Shown here: piece after piece, positions 10,785 through 23,077 of the stretch
Layout of the letters: each line of letters opens with the position of its first letter
Position numbering within the stretch: position 1 is the first letter of the stretch
Origin: Doryteuthis pealeii
Taxonomy: Eukaryota; Mollusca; Cephalopoda; Myopsida; Loliginidae
Direction: 5' to 3'
Length of the DNA stretch: 64,000 bases
Assembly (NCBI GenBank): GCA_023376005.1
Contig: CM042147.1
Coordinates: 121,537,421 to 121,601,420, forward strand
Position numbers and translations under genes: made by a program
Notes under the pieces: generated by a model
Told to the model about the DNA's origin: nothing
The model's database searches: none
What the model saw: the letters and a program-made list of their open reading frames with translations, nothing else

Positions 10785-11515
10785 GCACGATGCAACACAA
10801 GGTCAATTTTTAAGTTTAATAGGTTTGAATTTGGAGTATTTCCTTCTCCTAGATCTGTTGCCATATCAAGGTTAAAGAGCCCAGTTTGCCCTACAGTTTA
10901 CCCATGGCCATAGCTAGAGGGAGAATAAGTAGATGTGTACCTTTCCCAATGGTTTTGAAATAAATTCATTCTTAATGGATAAGCAGTTTTGTTTATGAAC
11001 TCATGTTTTTCTATTCAACCCATAGATGGGACCCTAACAGGTACTACCACTCCGGGTCAGAGTAGATCAGGGAGCAATGGTGATGAAGGGGTGCTCCATA
11101 TTCCACAAACCTCCAGAACTGGAACTTCACCATCAACAGATAGAGGTTAACGTCATTCCCAGGACAAGATGACCTTCAGCCACCGCCTTCTAGCACCCAT
11201 ATGATGAAAAGGGTTGGGGCTTGCCATAAGGAAAATAGGGTTGGGGCAATCATATAGGTGCTAGAGCTTGACATGACCAGCTGATTGATCAGAGAGGGCC
11301 TCTCTGACAGCCCAAGTAAGGATCTAAGTGGAGTATTACATGTCATGGACTGCTCAGCCACCTGGGTTCCATCCTTAAGCATCACGGGTCACCACCCACG
11401 GTCAACAGGTGGCCCCATTGGGGGAGTCTTACCCCTCTGCATAGGTGCAGTCAGTGTATTCTAAAGAACCACCGACAGGGGTGTCAAATGATCATAACCA
11501 TTACACCAGGTAATA
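10785..11515 (-). repeat. SINE family B, copy 3, apparently split by a C element
   Basis: The B tail and middle (caacacaaggtcaattttta ... gtacctttcccaatgg) end where C sequence begins. A B-like head remnant (ataaccattacacc) appears just beyond the C head. I infer that C inserted into B; no clean target duplication was seen. Confidence 0.5.
10946..11476 (-). mobile_element. retroelement family C, copy 3, tail-truncated
   Basis: C body and complete head (ending ccgacaggg). The poly-TTTGG tail is absent and small internal deletions are present, for example within the cgcccgtctagccc region. It is more diverged than the other copies. Confidence 0.7.
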
Positions 11516-12143
11516 GCAGCAAAAAAGCTCTTATCTTATAGTCAACTTGACAGTAACCAATGAGACAGATCTTTGAACATTTCTATAATTGTAAGATAAA
11601 CTATAGACTGATATACATTTTTGCCTTTAAACTAATTTTTCTACTATTTAGTTTTCCAAAGCATAATTGCAGTTTGAAATTTGGACTAGAGGTCAAAAGT
11701 TGATAAGTTCAATCCTATGAATGATACTAAGTAGAATTATTTAGAGAAAATAAAATTCAAGCTCAAAAACCATAAATATGTCTATTTAGCTCAGTAATGC
11801 TTTCTTAATTTGTGTAAAATAGTCAATCATTGCTTGATAAGAAATAACATTGTTTTTACATGAACCAAGTCAAGGACTTTTAAATCATACTTCTGGAGTA
11901 GTGCAAACGAAATTTATTATCAATAGCTTGTGAGATCATATCCATTAGGAATTAGTATAGGCAAGTGTTAAAAGAAGCAGGGCTGTAGAGTTGGAATACA
12001 AAACCTTTTACTCCTCTTCCTCTATATGTAATTAAGTGTTTACAATTCATAAATATAAAACCATGATTTTTTAAAAATCTATTTATAAAAGAGTATGCAC
12101 TGTATAACTTTACAAATTAAACTAGGTCCATATAAAGTGTTAA

Positions 12144-12363
12144 TACAGTAGTCTGTATAATTTTACCAAATTCAACTCCAGTGACCCCTTAACTGCTTCC
12201 AACTCCGACTCCACTGACCTTAAAAGAACATATTTCCAAATGTGCATAAGGGCGTCCCATTGTGGTGTAATGGTTAGCAAGCTAGTCTTGCAGATCCATT
12301 ATTACCAAAAGGCAAGTTTGATCCTTGCTGGATGTCTCATACTTGTAACCTTGTGCCACATCC
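12144..12363 (+). repeat. family E SINE, right arm of the inverted repeat
   Basis: Plus-strand copy of the 10461-10680 unit: unique-looking 5' part, then TTGTGGTGTAATGGTTAGCA (A-box-like) and GTTTGATCCTTGC (B-box-like), ending tgtgccacatcc. Confidence 0.75.
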
Positions 12364-13147
12364 AACCCATGGCAAACAGGTTGGGTAAATACCTAAATAC
12401 AAATGTGCATAGATGTGAATGAATAATAAAAATTTCCTTATAAGTTATAAGGAAATTTTTAATTTAGTTAAATATTTCCTGGTTTTTTATAAGTTATAAT
12501 ACAACTTATAAAAAAAAACAGCAAATACTTAACCCTCTTAGCCCTGACCTCCTGAGCCTAAATTTACTCTCTGCCATTTGAGCATAATTTCCACACTGGT
12601 AACCCAGTGCTATGGTGTGTGGGGAAAATAACAGTACCACGGCATAATGGACTTAAAGGATCAAGTCAGTAAAGATGCATATAGAATAAATAAAACTTTT
12701 ACAATTTTGCTAGATGAAAAGATCAGTTTAATATGTGTTGATTTGGGTTTTTAAAAAAAAATTTCAGTGTAGAAAGAAAACGGCTAATTAAAAAGCACTT
12801 AAAAAGATTAAATGATTATTCATTTTCTTTTTAATTTTGTTAGCTCAGCTGAATTACCTAAAATGATCTTGGATAAATGTATTTTTAGAAAAATATTAAC
12901 TGTTGCTATTTTAAGTTCCGCTGTTAATATAAGCACATAAAAAGGTAAAATAAAAACATATAGAAAAAAAAAAAACAAAAAAAAAACAATATTTTTTTAA
13001 TGGTATAACAGGAGTGAGAACAAGGGCATAGTTTTTCAAAGTCATGTTGTGAGCCAATTTAGTAGAAAAAGATGGAGAAAATAGTCACAAAGGAATGCGT
13101 GTCATGAATATAAGACAAAAATAAATAGCACTGATATATGGGTGTAT

Positions 13148-13487
13148 ACACACACACACAGATACACAGTCACAAATAGATACACACACGCACAGATACA
13201 CAGTCACAAATAGATACACAAACACACAGATACACAGTCACAAATAGATACACAACACACACACACACAGATACACATCACAAATAGATACACAAAACAC
13301 ACACACAGATACACAGTCACAAATAGATACACAAACACACACACAGATACACAGTCACAAATAGATCAAAATAGATACACAACACACACACAGATACACA
13401 GTCACAAATAGATACACAAACACACACACAGATACACAGTCACAAATAGATACACAAACACACACACAGATACACAGTCACAAACTT
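13148..13487. repeat. minisatellite of CA-rich units
   Basis: About nine irregular units of roughly 35 bp built from (CA)n, GATACACAGTCACAAATA and GATACACAA. Unit length varies with the CA run, as expected from slippage inside a tandem array. It is in HYOU1 intron 1. Confidence 0.85.
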
Positions 13488-14026
13488 TGTACAAATTTAG
13501 AAGAGTAGGTTTTATCCTTCTTGATGCTTGAATCTAGCTGTAAAAGTTGAGGTCATGCCCACAAGTTATGGAAACAATCCAAAAATTAAATTACAGGAAC
13601 CAAGAACTATCCCCAGAGCAGAATACTGTCCAGGGTGGCTGAACAGAACAATTTGTTTATTGCATAAGATGGTAAAAGGTTGTGAGTTTTTTTTTTAGGG
13701 GGGGGGGTACATGCAATTACCCTCCCCCCAAAATAAAAGGAACACCTGGAAGGCAAGTTTTAAGAATAAGTGCTTAACAATTAGTTGTGATAATAGGAGC
13801 CAGGTGAGGGTTTTTTTTCTCTCTCTCCAATAAACAGAAATTGTTGTAGATGTGTTAGGACAGCTAAGTGAGTAGGACAGCTCACTAAGCGAAGGAAGGT
13901 GTTTACTAATATCTAGCAGGTAATCAGGCCAAGAAAGAAATATAAGCGTTTATGTTAGTAAACACATAATTGGTCAAGAACAATCTACTCAATATTTACA
14001 CAATAAATATTACTCATACTATCATG

Positions 14027-14310
14027 GATGTGCTTGTGGGGTAACGGTTATTGTCATAGGAAATTGACATGGTGACCCAAGTTCAAATCTTGGATGAGGC
14101 TGTTTACATTTCCCATAGTGCTAATGCCCTTTGGAAAGGTATGCATCCAACTATTCTCTCACTCCAGCTATAGGTAAATAGTAGGGTTCTTTAACCTTAG
14201 TATGGCAACTAGTCGAGAAGAAGGAAAACTCTTAATTCAAATTCTGCTTAAAAATTGGCCTTATGTTGAATTCTACTTTTGCATAGGGGTTGGGTAAAAA
14301 TATAAAATTA
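14027..14310 (+). repeat. tRNA-derived SINE family B, copy 4
   Basis: Head with GGGGTAACGGTTATTGTCAT and TTCAAATCTTGG, then the family body, ending at ggttgggtaaaaatat. Confidence 0.7.
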
Positions 14311-14554
14311 AGATATTTTGCTTAAAAAACTTATAGCATTTTATTTATTTATCTATATTATGATGCATCGTTAGCTGACCATAAGCTTGTGCTTGATTAA
14401 CACCATCTGGGTCACCTAGAAGAAGGTGATAGATGCTGTAAGTGCTGAAACACCTAATGATCCTTGGTTAATTAACATCACTGACCATATGGTTAAATCC
14501 ATCCCCCAGGTGTATTTCATGATATCTAATTTGCCACCATTCAAAATTCTAGAT

Positions 14555-14848
14555 ATATATATATTTACCAACCCCTCCGCACAAGCAGTTTGTGACACAA
14601 GGTCAATTTCTTAAGTGGAGTTCAACAGGTTTGAATTCAGAGTTTTCCTTCTTCGAGACAGGTTGCCTAGCCAAGGTTAAAGAGCCCAGTCTGCCCTACT
14701 ATTTATCCATAGCTGGAGGGAGAGTAGGATTCATACCATTCCCAATGGTATTAGCGCTAAGTGAAATGCAATTACCACATCCAGGATTTGACCTGGGGGT
14801 GACAAGTCCATTTCCCATGACTTTAACCATTACACCATGGGCTTCTAT
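14555..14848 (-). repeat. tRNA-derived SINE family B, copy 5, with TSD
   Basis: A complete copy. The tail at the left ends in (TA)n, and the head at the right ends in the CCATGGTGTAATGGTTAAAG box (minus strand). A perfect 10-bp duplication (aattctagat) flanks it at 14545-14554 and 14849-14858. Confidence 0.85.
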
Positions 14849-15053
14849 AATTCTAGATTATCAGTTTTGTTTGTTTTTCTTTCTATCTAAAGATCAGGTA
14901 GCACTTCCTTGTTATCAGTTACTTTTCAATATTCAGTTGAGGATTTAATAAAAATATTCAATGTCTGCAGCAATGAATGACTATAAGGCAATATAATATT
15001 CATGGATATATTTTGTCTGCTGGATTTATCATCTACTTTAACAAATATTTTTT

Positions 15054-15495
15054 GGTTAAATCGAACTTAACGGACCTAAATTCCACCAGTGTAGGTCACC
15101 CTGCCAAAAGAAAAAAGAAATACCAAAAATCAGGGAATTAACCGAATTTAATGAAATTTTCAGTGTTCATATATCAATGAATAAAAGATATAATAATGCA
15201 TTAGTTATTTTATTTAAAAACTTTTACATTTTTTCAGGTTAGTTAACTTTAAACCATGTATCTTTGAGGTGTAACACAGATTCTTAGATACGTAGTTCAA
15301 AGTTAACTAACCTGAAAAAATGTAAAAGTTTTTAAATAAAATAACTGGTGCATTATATCTTTTATTCATTAATGTATCAGCACTGAAAATTTCATTAAAT
15401 TCAGTTAATTCCCTGATTTTTGGTATTTTTTTAATTTTATTTTGGCAGGGTGACATACGATGATGGAATTTAGGTCCGTTAAGTTCGATTTAACC
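15054..15495. mobile_element. fully palindromic MITE family P, copy 1
   Basis: The whole 442 bp folds on itself: the ends read GGTTAAATCGAACTTAACGG and its reverse complement, and the arms stay complementary to a short loop near 15262. An imperfect 7-8-bp T-rich duplication flanks it. No coding capacity. The second copy at 44098 gives a clean 8-bp duplication. Confidence 0.85.
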
Positions 15496-15924
15496 ATATT
15501 TTTCTACAGGGAATCATAATTTCAGTTTATGGACAACAAATATTAAATCTGATATATGAAGGTCATTCAATAAATATAGTGAATTTTGCCTAAGGTGCTG
15601 ACAATAGGAATCACTGTTTACAGTTGCATCTTTTCAAAGAAATTAATAATGATGGGTCATTTCAGGTTTCAGAAGAGTGTCAGTATGACCTTCTTTACTG
15701 AATACTGCTTCAAGAACTTTTTCTTTGCTCGAAAGTCAGTGGGTCTCTACTCAATGAATTGTCTTTTTGACTCGGGTTCATAGTAGCAAACCCAAGTTTA
15801 GCCTATTTGTAAACATTTAAAAAAAAAAAAACTAAAACATGCTTCTCCATACACATTACACATTCTTCTGTAAATTTCACATGGTTTTCACATCTCAGCC
15901 ACCATAAATTTGATGAGAGACCTC

Positions 15925-16163
15925 TGCTCAAACCTGTAGTGTATTGGCTAATATGCTGGACTGCAGCATCATAGAAAGTGAGTTCAAACTCCAATCACTC
16001 TATTACCTTCCCTTTCAGACTAATACCATAGGAAAAGGTATGAACCTCCTTATCCCCCCAAGCTATGGGTAAAATAGTACCATTATTCTTCTTCAAGGAT
16101 GGATTTGACCTTAATAACCCATGAAGGTTGATATGCCATTAAACAAAAAAAACAAACCAATAG
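15925..16163 (+). repeat. SINE family D, copy 4
   Basis: Plus-strand head (GTAGTGTATTGGCTAATATG...GCTGGACTGCAGCATC), body with gggaaaagg-like block, and the shared tail (aataacccatgaaggttgat, atgccatt) ending in an A-rich run. Confidence 0.75.
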
Positions 16164-16251
16164 AAATCAGGGTTTTTTTTTTCTATTGTTTAACTAGGTT
16201 CCTAAATTTCTCTTTTGAAATTTAAATTTGGTAAAGTCCACATAATCTTAA

Positions 16252-16815
16252 ATTAGATTGATTGATTTTAATTGCATATCAACTCGTCTAGGGTTATTTT
16301 ATCCTTGAATAGGAAATCGCATTCATATTTACATTTTTTGCGCAGTCGTTTCTTAATAGTTGGTTGGTTTATTTGTTTAATCGCATATCAGCCTTTGTTG
16401 GATTATTTAATACCAAAGCCATTCTTGTAGAAGAACAGTAGTGGTACTATTTAACCCATAGTTGGGGGATAAAGGGATTCCTACCTTTTTCAAGGGTATT
16501 AATCTAAAAGTGAATGTAATAGCGCAACTGGAGTTCAAAGTTGCTTGCTATGATTTTAAAGTCAAGCACATTAGCCACTATGCCATGGGGACTCCCTCTG
16601 TTTTTTAATAGTTTTTTCCTCCCCACACAGACCTATTGAATAGGAATTTCAAACAGATGTATTTGAATCATAGATGAGACCCTAACAGATACTACCCCTC
16701 CAGGTTATGGCCGACTTGGGAGTAATGGCAATAAAGGGATACTCAGCAAACCCTAGAATAGGAGCCTCACCATCAAATGCAGTTTAGTGCCATACCCAGG
16801 ACATACAGTCAGCAA
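16252..16815 (-). repeat. retroelement family C', copy 2, split by a D element
   Basis: The tail (gattgattttaattgcatat) and first body part stop at about 16361. The body resumes after a complete D element with 'tttgaatcatagatgagacc' and 'aggagcctcaccatcaaatg'. A 12-bp repeat with one mismatch (ttcttaatagtt / ttttttaatagtt) marks the interruption. Confidence 0.75.
16362..16600 (-). repeat. SINE family D, copy 2, nested in C'
   Basis: Starts with the TTGGTTGG tail motif at the left and ends with the head reading GAGTCCCCATGGCATAGTGG on the minus strand. Confidence 0.75.
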
Positions 16816-17199
16816 CTGACACAGTGTTTTTAAGCTAGAAAGTATGATGCTAATATAAAAGTTAACATTTTCTTAAAAACAAATTCCATGTCCCTACCTG
16901 CAGACATGAGATTTACTGGCAAAAAAAAAAAAAAAAAAGAAAAGAAAAGTCCTCCGGGCAGTGTAAAAATTAATTTTTGAACGATATTGCCTGAGGGGTG
17001 GGAGTTAAAAATTCTATATCAGAGAGTTTGTACCAAAGTCAATAAAATCATCAAATTTATTAAAGGAGTAATAAAAATAAAACAATTTGAAATAGAAACT
17101 TAGTTCTGATAACTTTAAATATATATCAAAATAAAACAAACTATGTATAAATATATAATACCGGGCATTTATTTATTAAAACTTGTTTTAAAAAACAAT

Positions 17200-17335
17200 G
17201 AGGGCCGTCTAAGGTTGCATGCTCAAATTTTGAGTATAATTATCATGTTATGACAATTTTGGGTAATGTGACGAAAGCAGTGACAGTTTCGGTTACAGAC
17301 AAATAGAGACCTAATCTCCATTATTAATTGATGTG
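17200..17335 (-). mobile_element. Helitron 5'-end remnant
   Basis: Minus-strand AATAATGGAGATTAGGTC followed by TTTGTCTGTAACCGAAACTG matches the 5' region of the Helitrons at 30672 and 62888. The rest diverges and no 3' end was found. Confidence 0.5.
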
Positions 17336-18466
17336 CAACTAAAAAGATTTTACAAGACATTCATTAAGTCATAAAAACTATCCTTGCATTTAAGTCTTGT
17401 AAAGGTGTTTGGTATAGTATCATTTCTATAAAACAGAAGAATTTCTTTTAAATTCAAATATTATGTCATCTTTGGAAACTTTGACCTTCAATCAACAGTT
17501 TTCAAAATATTGTCATCTGAATCAAGATATGTTAATAAAACAGATGGATAAATCATTGACATTGTATTAAACCCAGCTCTGAATAGTTGCAAATGGTCAG
17601 TTTAAGATGAACCTACTAGATTCATCAGTGCCATTATAGTATGTGGCCTACCCAGTTTGAATGTGTCCTACCTCAGTAAGAGTATATTTATAGATATAAG
17701 TAGTAGGCAATTTATTGAAACTAATTATTTTTCACATATCTTCAATTTCAAGAAATGCAATTCAGTCATAAGCTGTATATAGTAATTAGAATGATTAAAA
17801 AAGAATTTATCCATAATTTACATGAATCAGAAATCTATTTAATTCTAAAATTCTGAAATAGGGTTAGGGTTAGCAGTTATTATTATAACCTTATAATATG
17901 CTTTTTATGGTAGGCCACATACTATTAGAGATGCATGATTTCGTAGGCTACATTCAAAAGGTAGGCCACATACTATAATGGTACCGATTCATCTTTATGA
18001 AATTAACAAATCTGAACAATGAGTGTATAAAAAGGGTTCTATTATCTAAAGTAAAATCAATTTTGGGATATTTCAAACATCAAGTGCCACTATCATTAGA
18101 GTACAATAAATTAATAAGGAAATAAACCAGGCATTAAGCTCAGGTATGATCAAGTTCACAGCAAGTAGAATTTATTAAATATTCATAATCAAAACTTAAA
18201 AGCAATAAAATATCCAATCATGTTATGCATATTTCATTACATTGTGTAGAGAGAGAACTAAATAAAGTACACAGAGATTATTGACTGTGATATTCACTTT
18301 TATTAGAAATTGACTTATGAGATTGATAGAGCAGGTTGTGCTAGAGTTTGAAATGAAGTTGTTCTTAGTTGAGTACAGGTGACAAGTTTTAATGATTTGT
18401 AATCTATTATCTATGTAAATAACACTCAGACATATGTTTTACTAATGAGTTATACCGGCTGATTAA

Positions 18467-18470
<4 letters not shown>
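17336..18470. other. HYOU1 intron 1, no feature seen
   Basis: AT-rich sequence without recognisable repeat or exon. One short gggttagggttag tract occurs near 17865. A short direct repeat (taggccacatactat) occurs around 17911 and 17961, and a related block (tatgtggcctaccc) near 17640. Confidence 0.4.
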
Positions 18471-18473
<3 letters not shown>

Positions 18474-18528
<55 letters not shown>

Positions 18529-18601
18529 ATATATATGTGTGTGTGTGTGTGTGTGCATATGTATGTATATATATATATATATGTGTGTGTGTGTGCATAT
18601 G

Positions 18602-18649
<48 letters not shown>

Positions 18650-18933
18650 CATATATGATATATATATATATGTGTGTGTGTGTGCATATGTATGTATATG
18701 TGTGTGTATATGTATCTGTATGTGTGTGTGCATATGTATCTATATATATGTGTGTGTGTGCATATGTATTATATGTGTGTGCATATGTATCTATATATAT
18801 ATGTGTGTGTGCATATGTGTGTGCATATGTATCTATATATATATGTGTGTGTGTGCATATGTGTGTGCATATGTATCTATATATATATATATGTGTGTGT
18901 GTGCATATGTGTGTGTATCTATATATATATATA

Positions 18934-18997
<64 letters not shown>

Positions 18998-19030
18998 TAT
19001 ATATGTATGTATGTGTGTGTGTGTGTGTGA
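18474..19030. repeat. compound microsatellite (CT)n-(TA)n-(TG)n
   Basis: About 550 bp of alternating (TA)n and (TG)n blocks with recurring 'gtgcatatgtatctatatat' higher-order units. Long open frames in several frames across it are repeat artefacts. Confidence 0.95.
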
Positions 19031-19104
19031 AGAAAAAGTAGAAGTGAATCTGACAGTATGTAATATGAAAAATTGAAAAAACCCAAGTTCATAAACAAGT
19101 AATG

Positions 19105-19170
19105 TTTATTTCACCTACACTGCAATGTTTCGATCTGTTTCAATAGATCTTCATCAGGGTTTTCGTTAGT
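19105..19170 (-). ncRNA. hammerhead-ribozyme-like motif, best core
   Basis: The minus strand reads CTGATGA, then A, stem GATCT / loop / AGATC, then GAAAC: the conserved hammerhead core strands around a 5-bp stem II. A short stem III (CA...TG) is followed by TA as the cleavage-site triplet GTA, and ACC before CTGATGA can pair with GGT after it for stem I. One extra A lies between CTGATGA and stem II, so activity is uncertain. Penelope-like elements and retrozymes are known to carry such motifs. Downstream sequence (aataaacatta..ttgtttatgaac) is shared with 34218-34300. Confidence 0.5.
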
Positions 19171-19206
19171 TTGAGGAAAAATAAATGTATCACAGGATTG
19201 AGTTTG

Positions 19207-19375
19207 CATATCTATCTATCTATCTATCGATAGATAGAAATATATATGGACATGTGAGTTTGTGTATGTATATGGACGTGTCAGTTTGTGTATGTATATA
19301 AATGTGTCAGTTTGTGTATGGATGTGTGTGTATATATGGATGTGTGAGTTTGTGTTTGTATATATGTGTGCACAT
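19207..19375. repeat. (TATC)n plus short minisatellite
   Basis: A TATC run that mirrors into GATA, followed by about five units around 'gtgtcagtttgtgtatgtat'. Confidence 0.8.
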
Positions 19376-19379
19376 GTAT

Positions 19380-22130
19380 AAAGAATTTGTACAAACTGAT
19401 TTTAATAACATTCATTTTTAAGGACTCAGTAACTGAAAATTATTGAAATTTTCTTACCATGAAAATGTAAACACATGGTAAATAAAAAGTTAACAGTAAT
19501 ACTATCAAAAAGTTAATATGCAATAAACATCAATCAAATATGGTGGTCTTTAATTATAACAAAAATAAAGCAGACAGTAGTAAACATATTACAACTGCTA
19601 TCCATTAATTAAGTAGAAGAGGACTGGCTTAAGTATTTTGCTGATTTTTGTATGATTTACTTATTGTAGATATTCAAGATTTAATAGCATTAAGGTCTTC
19701 TGTAGTTTTGGGAGTTAAACATGCACACATGTGAGAATAATATGAGGAAAACATTGAAAAATCATTTACAGAAACTGTTTGAATATTCCTGACGATGTTT
19801 CAAAGGATTGGGTAGATGGTATTCTAATTCTATTAATAAAGCACATCACCATCAGTCAGCCAGAAAGTGTTTCTGAATGATCTTTTATGTTTTTTGTTTG
19901 TTTGTTTGTTGTTTTTCTTTTAAGTAAAAAAAGAAAAAAATTCAAAGAAAACAATTCTCGAAAGTACTCCCACTGTGTCAGAGTTGATTTATTTCTTTTA
20001 ACAGTTTTTCTTGGATTGCCTTACCTTGCTTTTTAATTATTGATGGGATTCTGTTGTCTCATTCGTTTATTATACGATGATCGTCTCAACCAAATCAAAA
20101 GGGTCAGTTTAGGGTTACTTTAGGGTTAAATTACAATTACGATATGAAATCCAAGGTACAGAGATATAACTTCTAGTGTATTTTTCTTTTTTTTCTTTGT
20201 AGAATTCCAAAAACTGACAGCTTCGTGGCAAGCACCAACTTTTGAATTAAATGATAAAATGCGTCATCCAAAACCATATAGGAAAACTGGTAAAATTGTG
20301 GGGTGGGAAAGACAAGTAAGTGACACAGACTATTAAAAACGAAGGTGAGAGAGAAGTGCGAGATAATGAAAGAATTTAGAATAAAAAATAAAAATAAAAA
20401 AAGGTGAAGTCAGCCGGTATAAAGGAGGAGTGGAATGGACGGTGGGGTAATAACGAATGACTATAGATAGACGAACAGCAGCTTCGACTAAAAAAAAAAC
20501 AAAAGTGGCTAAGGGTGCAAGGAATTTACCGTAAAAGAGTTCAATGGGTACACGATTAGAAGATTGGCTGTATTATTATATGGTTGGACCCAGAGGGCCA
20601 ACCCAGGTTTTAAAAAATCTGCCACTCAGGGGATACATCGACACTTTCTAGAAGAGAATCTAGTCTTTGGAGCCGATCGAGTCATTTATTTTAAATTGAT
20701 TGCTTAAATTCATTCTTCAAGTGAAAATCAAAAGTAAATTTTCGATATCAAAATTTGAAAAAAAAAAAAAATCTAAAAAATGAAATAAAAAAAATGTTCC
20801 CTTGGCCAAATAAATATTTTTTAAAAGAAAGTTTTTAATTATTCAAAAGTTAATGATATCAGTAGTAAGAGTGTCAAGAAACTATAATCTTTAATATATT
20901 GATATCTACAGGAGTCATTGGTCCTTCCTTTAAATCTTTTTTCGGTGACAGTTTTTAAGCGATGTTAAACACAAACACTCAAAAAATGCAGTTTTATAGC
21001 AAAGAAGACTGTTCTTGTATAACCTCTGATAAACCTGTCGACTAAGTATTTTTCCAGATATTAAGAAAGGATTTTTATCTTTTTACTTAGCAAAAAATAA
21101 ATAAATAAATAAAATAAAATGAAAAATAAATTTAAAATAAGTCTTGATGTTAAATTTGTATATCGTATGTATAAGTACACAACATAGTATTTTATCATCG
21201 CACCTTTAAAATATTTTTTTTTTAAAGGGGGAAAATGGGAGTGAATTTAAAGTATTAACTTAATTTTCGATGTACACCCGGAAATAAGATAAATAAATAA
21301 AAAGGATTATATGACAATTCAAGTACACTAAGACTAAATTGTAAATATAATTTTGAAATGATCTGAATATATTTTAATCTCACAGCTGTTTCCAATGGGT
21401 GGGGAAAATAACTGATAGTATTTCGCTTAAACTTAAAATAACCAAATTTCACGACTTTTTTCTTTTTAAAAAATTATAACAAAAAAAAATGTTATGAATT
21501 TTTAAAAAGAGAATTGTAAAAATTCATTTTTGTGAAATTAATTAATAGAACTATCTTCTGCCAAAATAATACTATTTATTTTTGGGTTGTTTTTTTTTTT
21601 TCATTCAAATTTTAAAAATTAAAAAGATATCAAAGAAAACGGAAGAAATTTTTAAAATAAAAAAATTAAAAATAAAAACAAAAGTTTAGCCGGCATTTTA
21701 GTAAGAAAAACTATTTTAAAAATTACATATCTATATATACATATTATATATAATATGATAGGCTGTCGCGAATAAAAGACAAGATAATAACATAAGATAT
21801 TTATATAAAAATTAATGATAAAAAATAGGTAATGATTTATTTAAGAAAAAGAAAAGTTTATTTCTAAGTCGATAATTCAGAAAATATAGCATATGAAATC
21901 TTAAGAGAAGAAGAAAAAAAGCCGGGTTTATAACCCAGACAATAAAAAAAAGTTAAAAGGGGGAAGACAGGTATTGATCATACAGGTAGATATATTGAAT
22001 TTTAAAAGAGGGGTATACACAAATATATAAAATTGTTTTTTATCACAATAATACAACACCAAACAGCGATTTCTAAATATTTTATCTTTATTTTTAACAA
22101 ACAAGGCTGCTTTCTTTAACTCTGTCACTT
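19380..22130. other. HYOU1 intron 1, 5' part, no feature seen
   Basis: Strongly AT-rich, many A runs, no repeat family or exon recognised on either strand. Short open frames here lack splice context or homology. Confidence 0.4.
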
Positions 22131-22214
22131 CTTTTCTTCCACAGAAATACTAACAGCTACTTTAATAATATGCGGCAGATTGCAGTGTATAGAACATATT
22201 TATCGTTCACTCAC

Positions 22215-22350
22215 CTTCAAGGAGCCAGCAATGGTATTCACTTGTTTATTTGATAGTCAAATGAAAATTAAAAAAGAAAAATCGTCTTCCAATTCAGCCT
22301 TTAGGGGTGAATTGCGTCCAGCGCTGTCCGAGAAGTTGACTGTCGGTGTA
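22215..22350 (-). other. HYOU1: probable HYOU1 non-coding exon 1
   Basis: A strong minus-strand donor (TTGAAG|GTGAGTG) ends a stretch lying about 165 bp downstream of the ER-stress-type promoter element. No ATG occurs between about 22350 and the donor, so this would be 5' UTR, with translation starting in the exon at 9220. The 5' limit is a guess; no TATA box is seen. It is assigned to HYOU1 by position and promoter logic, not by transcript evidence. Confidence 0.6.
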
Positions 22351-22380
22351 TGTGAGTTTTGAGACCAAACATCCCATCCA

Positions 22381-22445
22381 TGTGGCGCATTCCCATTGGT
22401 CAATCCACTGGAGCCGGCTTACGTCACACTGAAACTGCATTACGG
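22381..22445 (-). promoter_or_regulatory. HYOU1: HYOU1 promoter with ERSE-like element and CRE-like site
   Basis: On the minus strand CCAAT, exactly nine bases, then CCACA (22381-22399) matches the ER stress response element CCAAT-N9-CCACG at all but the last base. In that element NF-Y binds CCAAT and ATF6 binds the second half. TGACGTAA (22419-22426) is a CRE/ATF-type site. HYOU1 is a classical unfolded-protein-response target in animals, so the element fits the gene. Confidence 0.65.
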
Positions 22446-22560
22446 AAGAACAACAGTGATACAATTTATCGTTTCATTCTGTTCATGATAATGTCAACTC
22501 GTATGGTGATATCATTTTTAGCAAATATCATATCTATATATAACTGAAATTTTAATTGTG

Positions 22561-23016
<456 letters not shown>

Positions 23017-23017
<1 letters not shown>

Positions 23018-23057
23018 TGAGTAGACGTGATACGCCGAAACACGGTGTCCGTGGATG
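23017..23057 (+). ncRNA. hammerhead-like motif, tandem copy 1
   Basis: CTGAGTA, stem GACGT/ACGCC (one mispair), GAAAC, then a perfect CACGG/CCGTG stem III followed by GA instead of the expected UH. The core is degraded compared with the copy at 23572. Confidence 0.4.
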
Positions 23058-23077
23058 ACAAAATATATGCTCCCAAC

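Noticed and set aside
14426..14614. Short coding-looking stretch on the plus strand
   Set aside because: No splice context, no homology recognised, and it runs into a SINE tail.
18407..19076. Long open frames of alternating Cys/Val/Tyr/Ile or His/Thr
   Set aside because: They are translations of the TA/TG microsatellite on both strands and in several frames at once.
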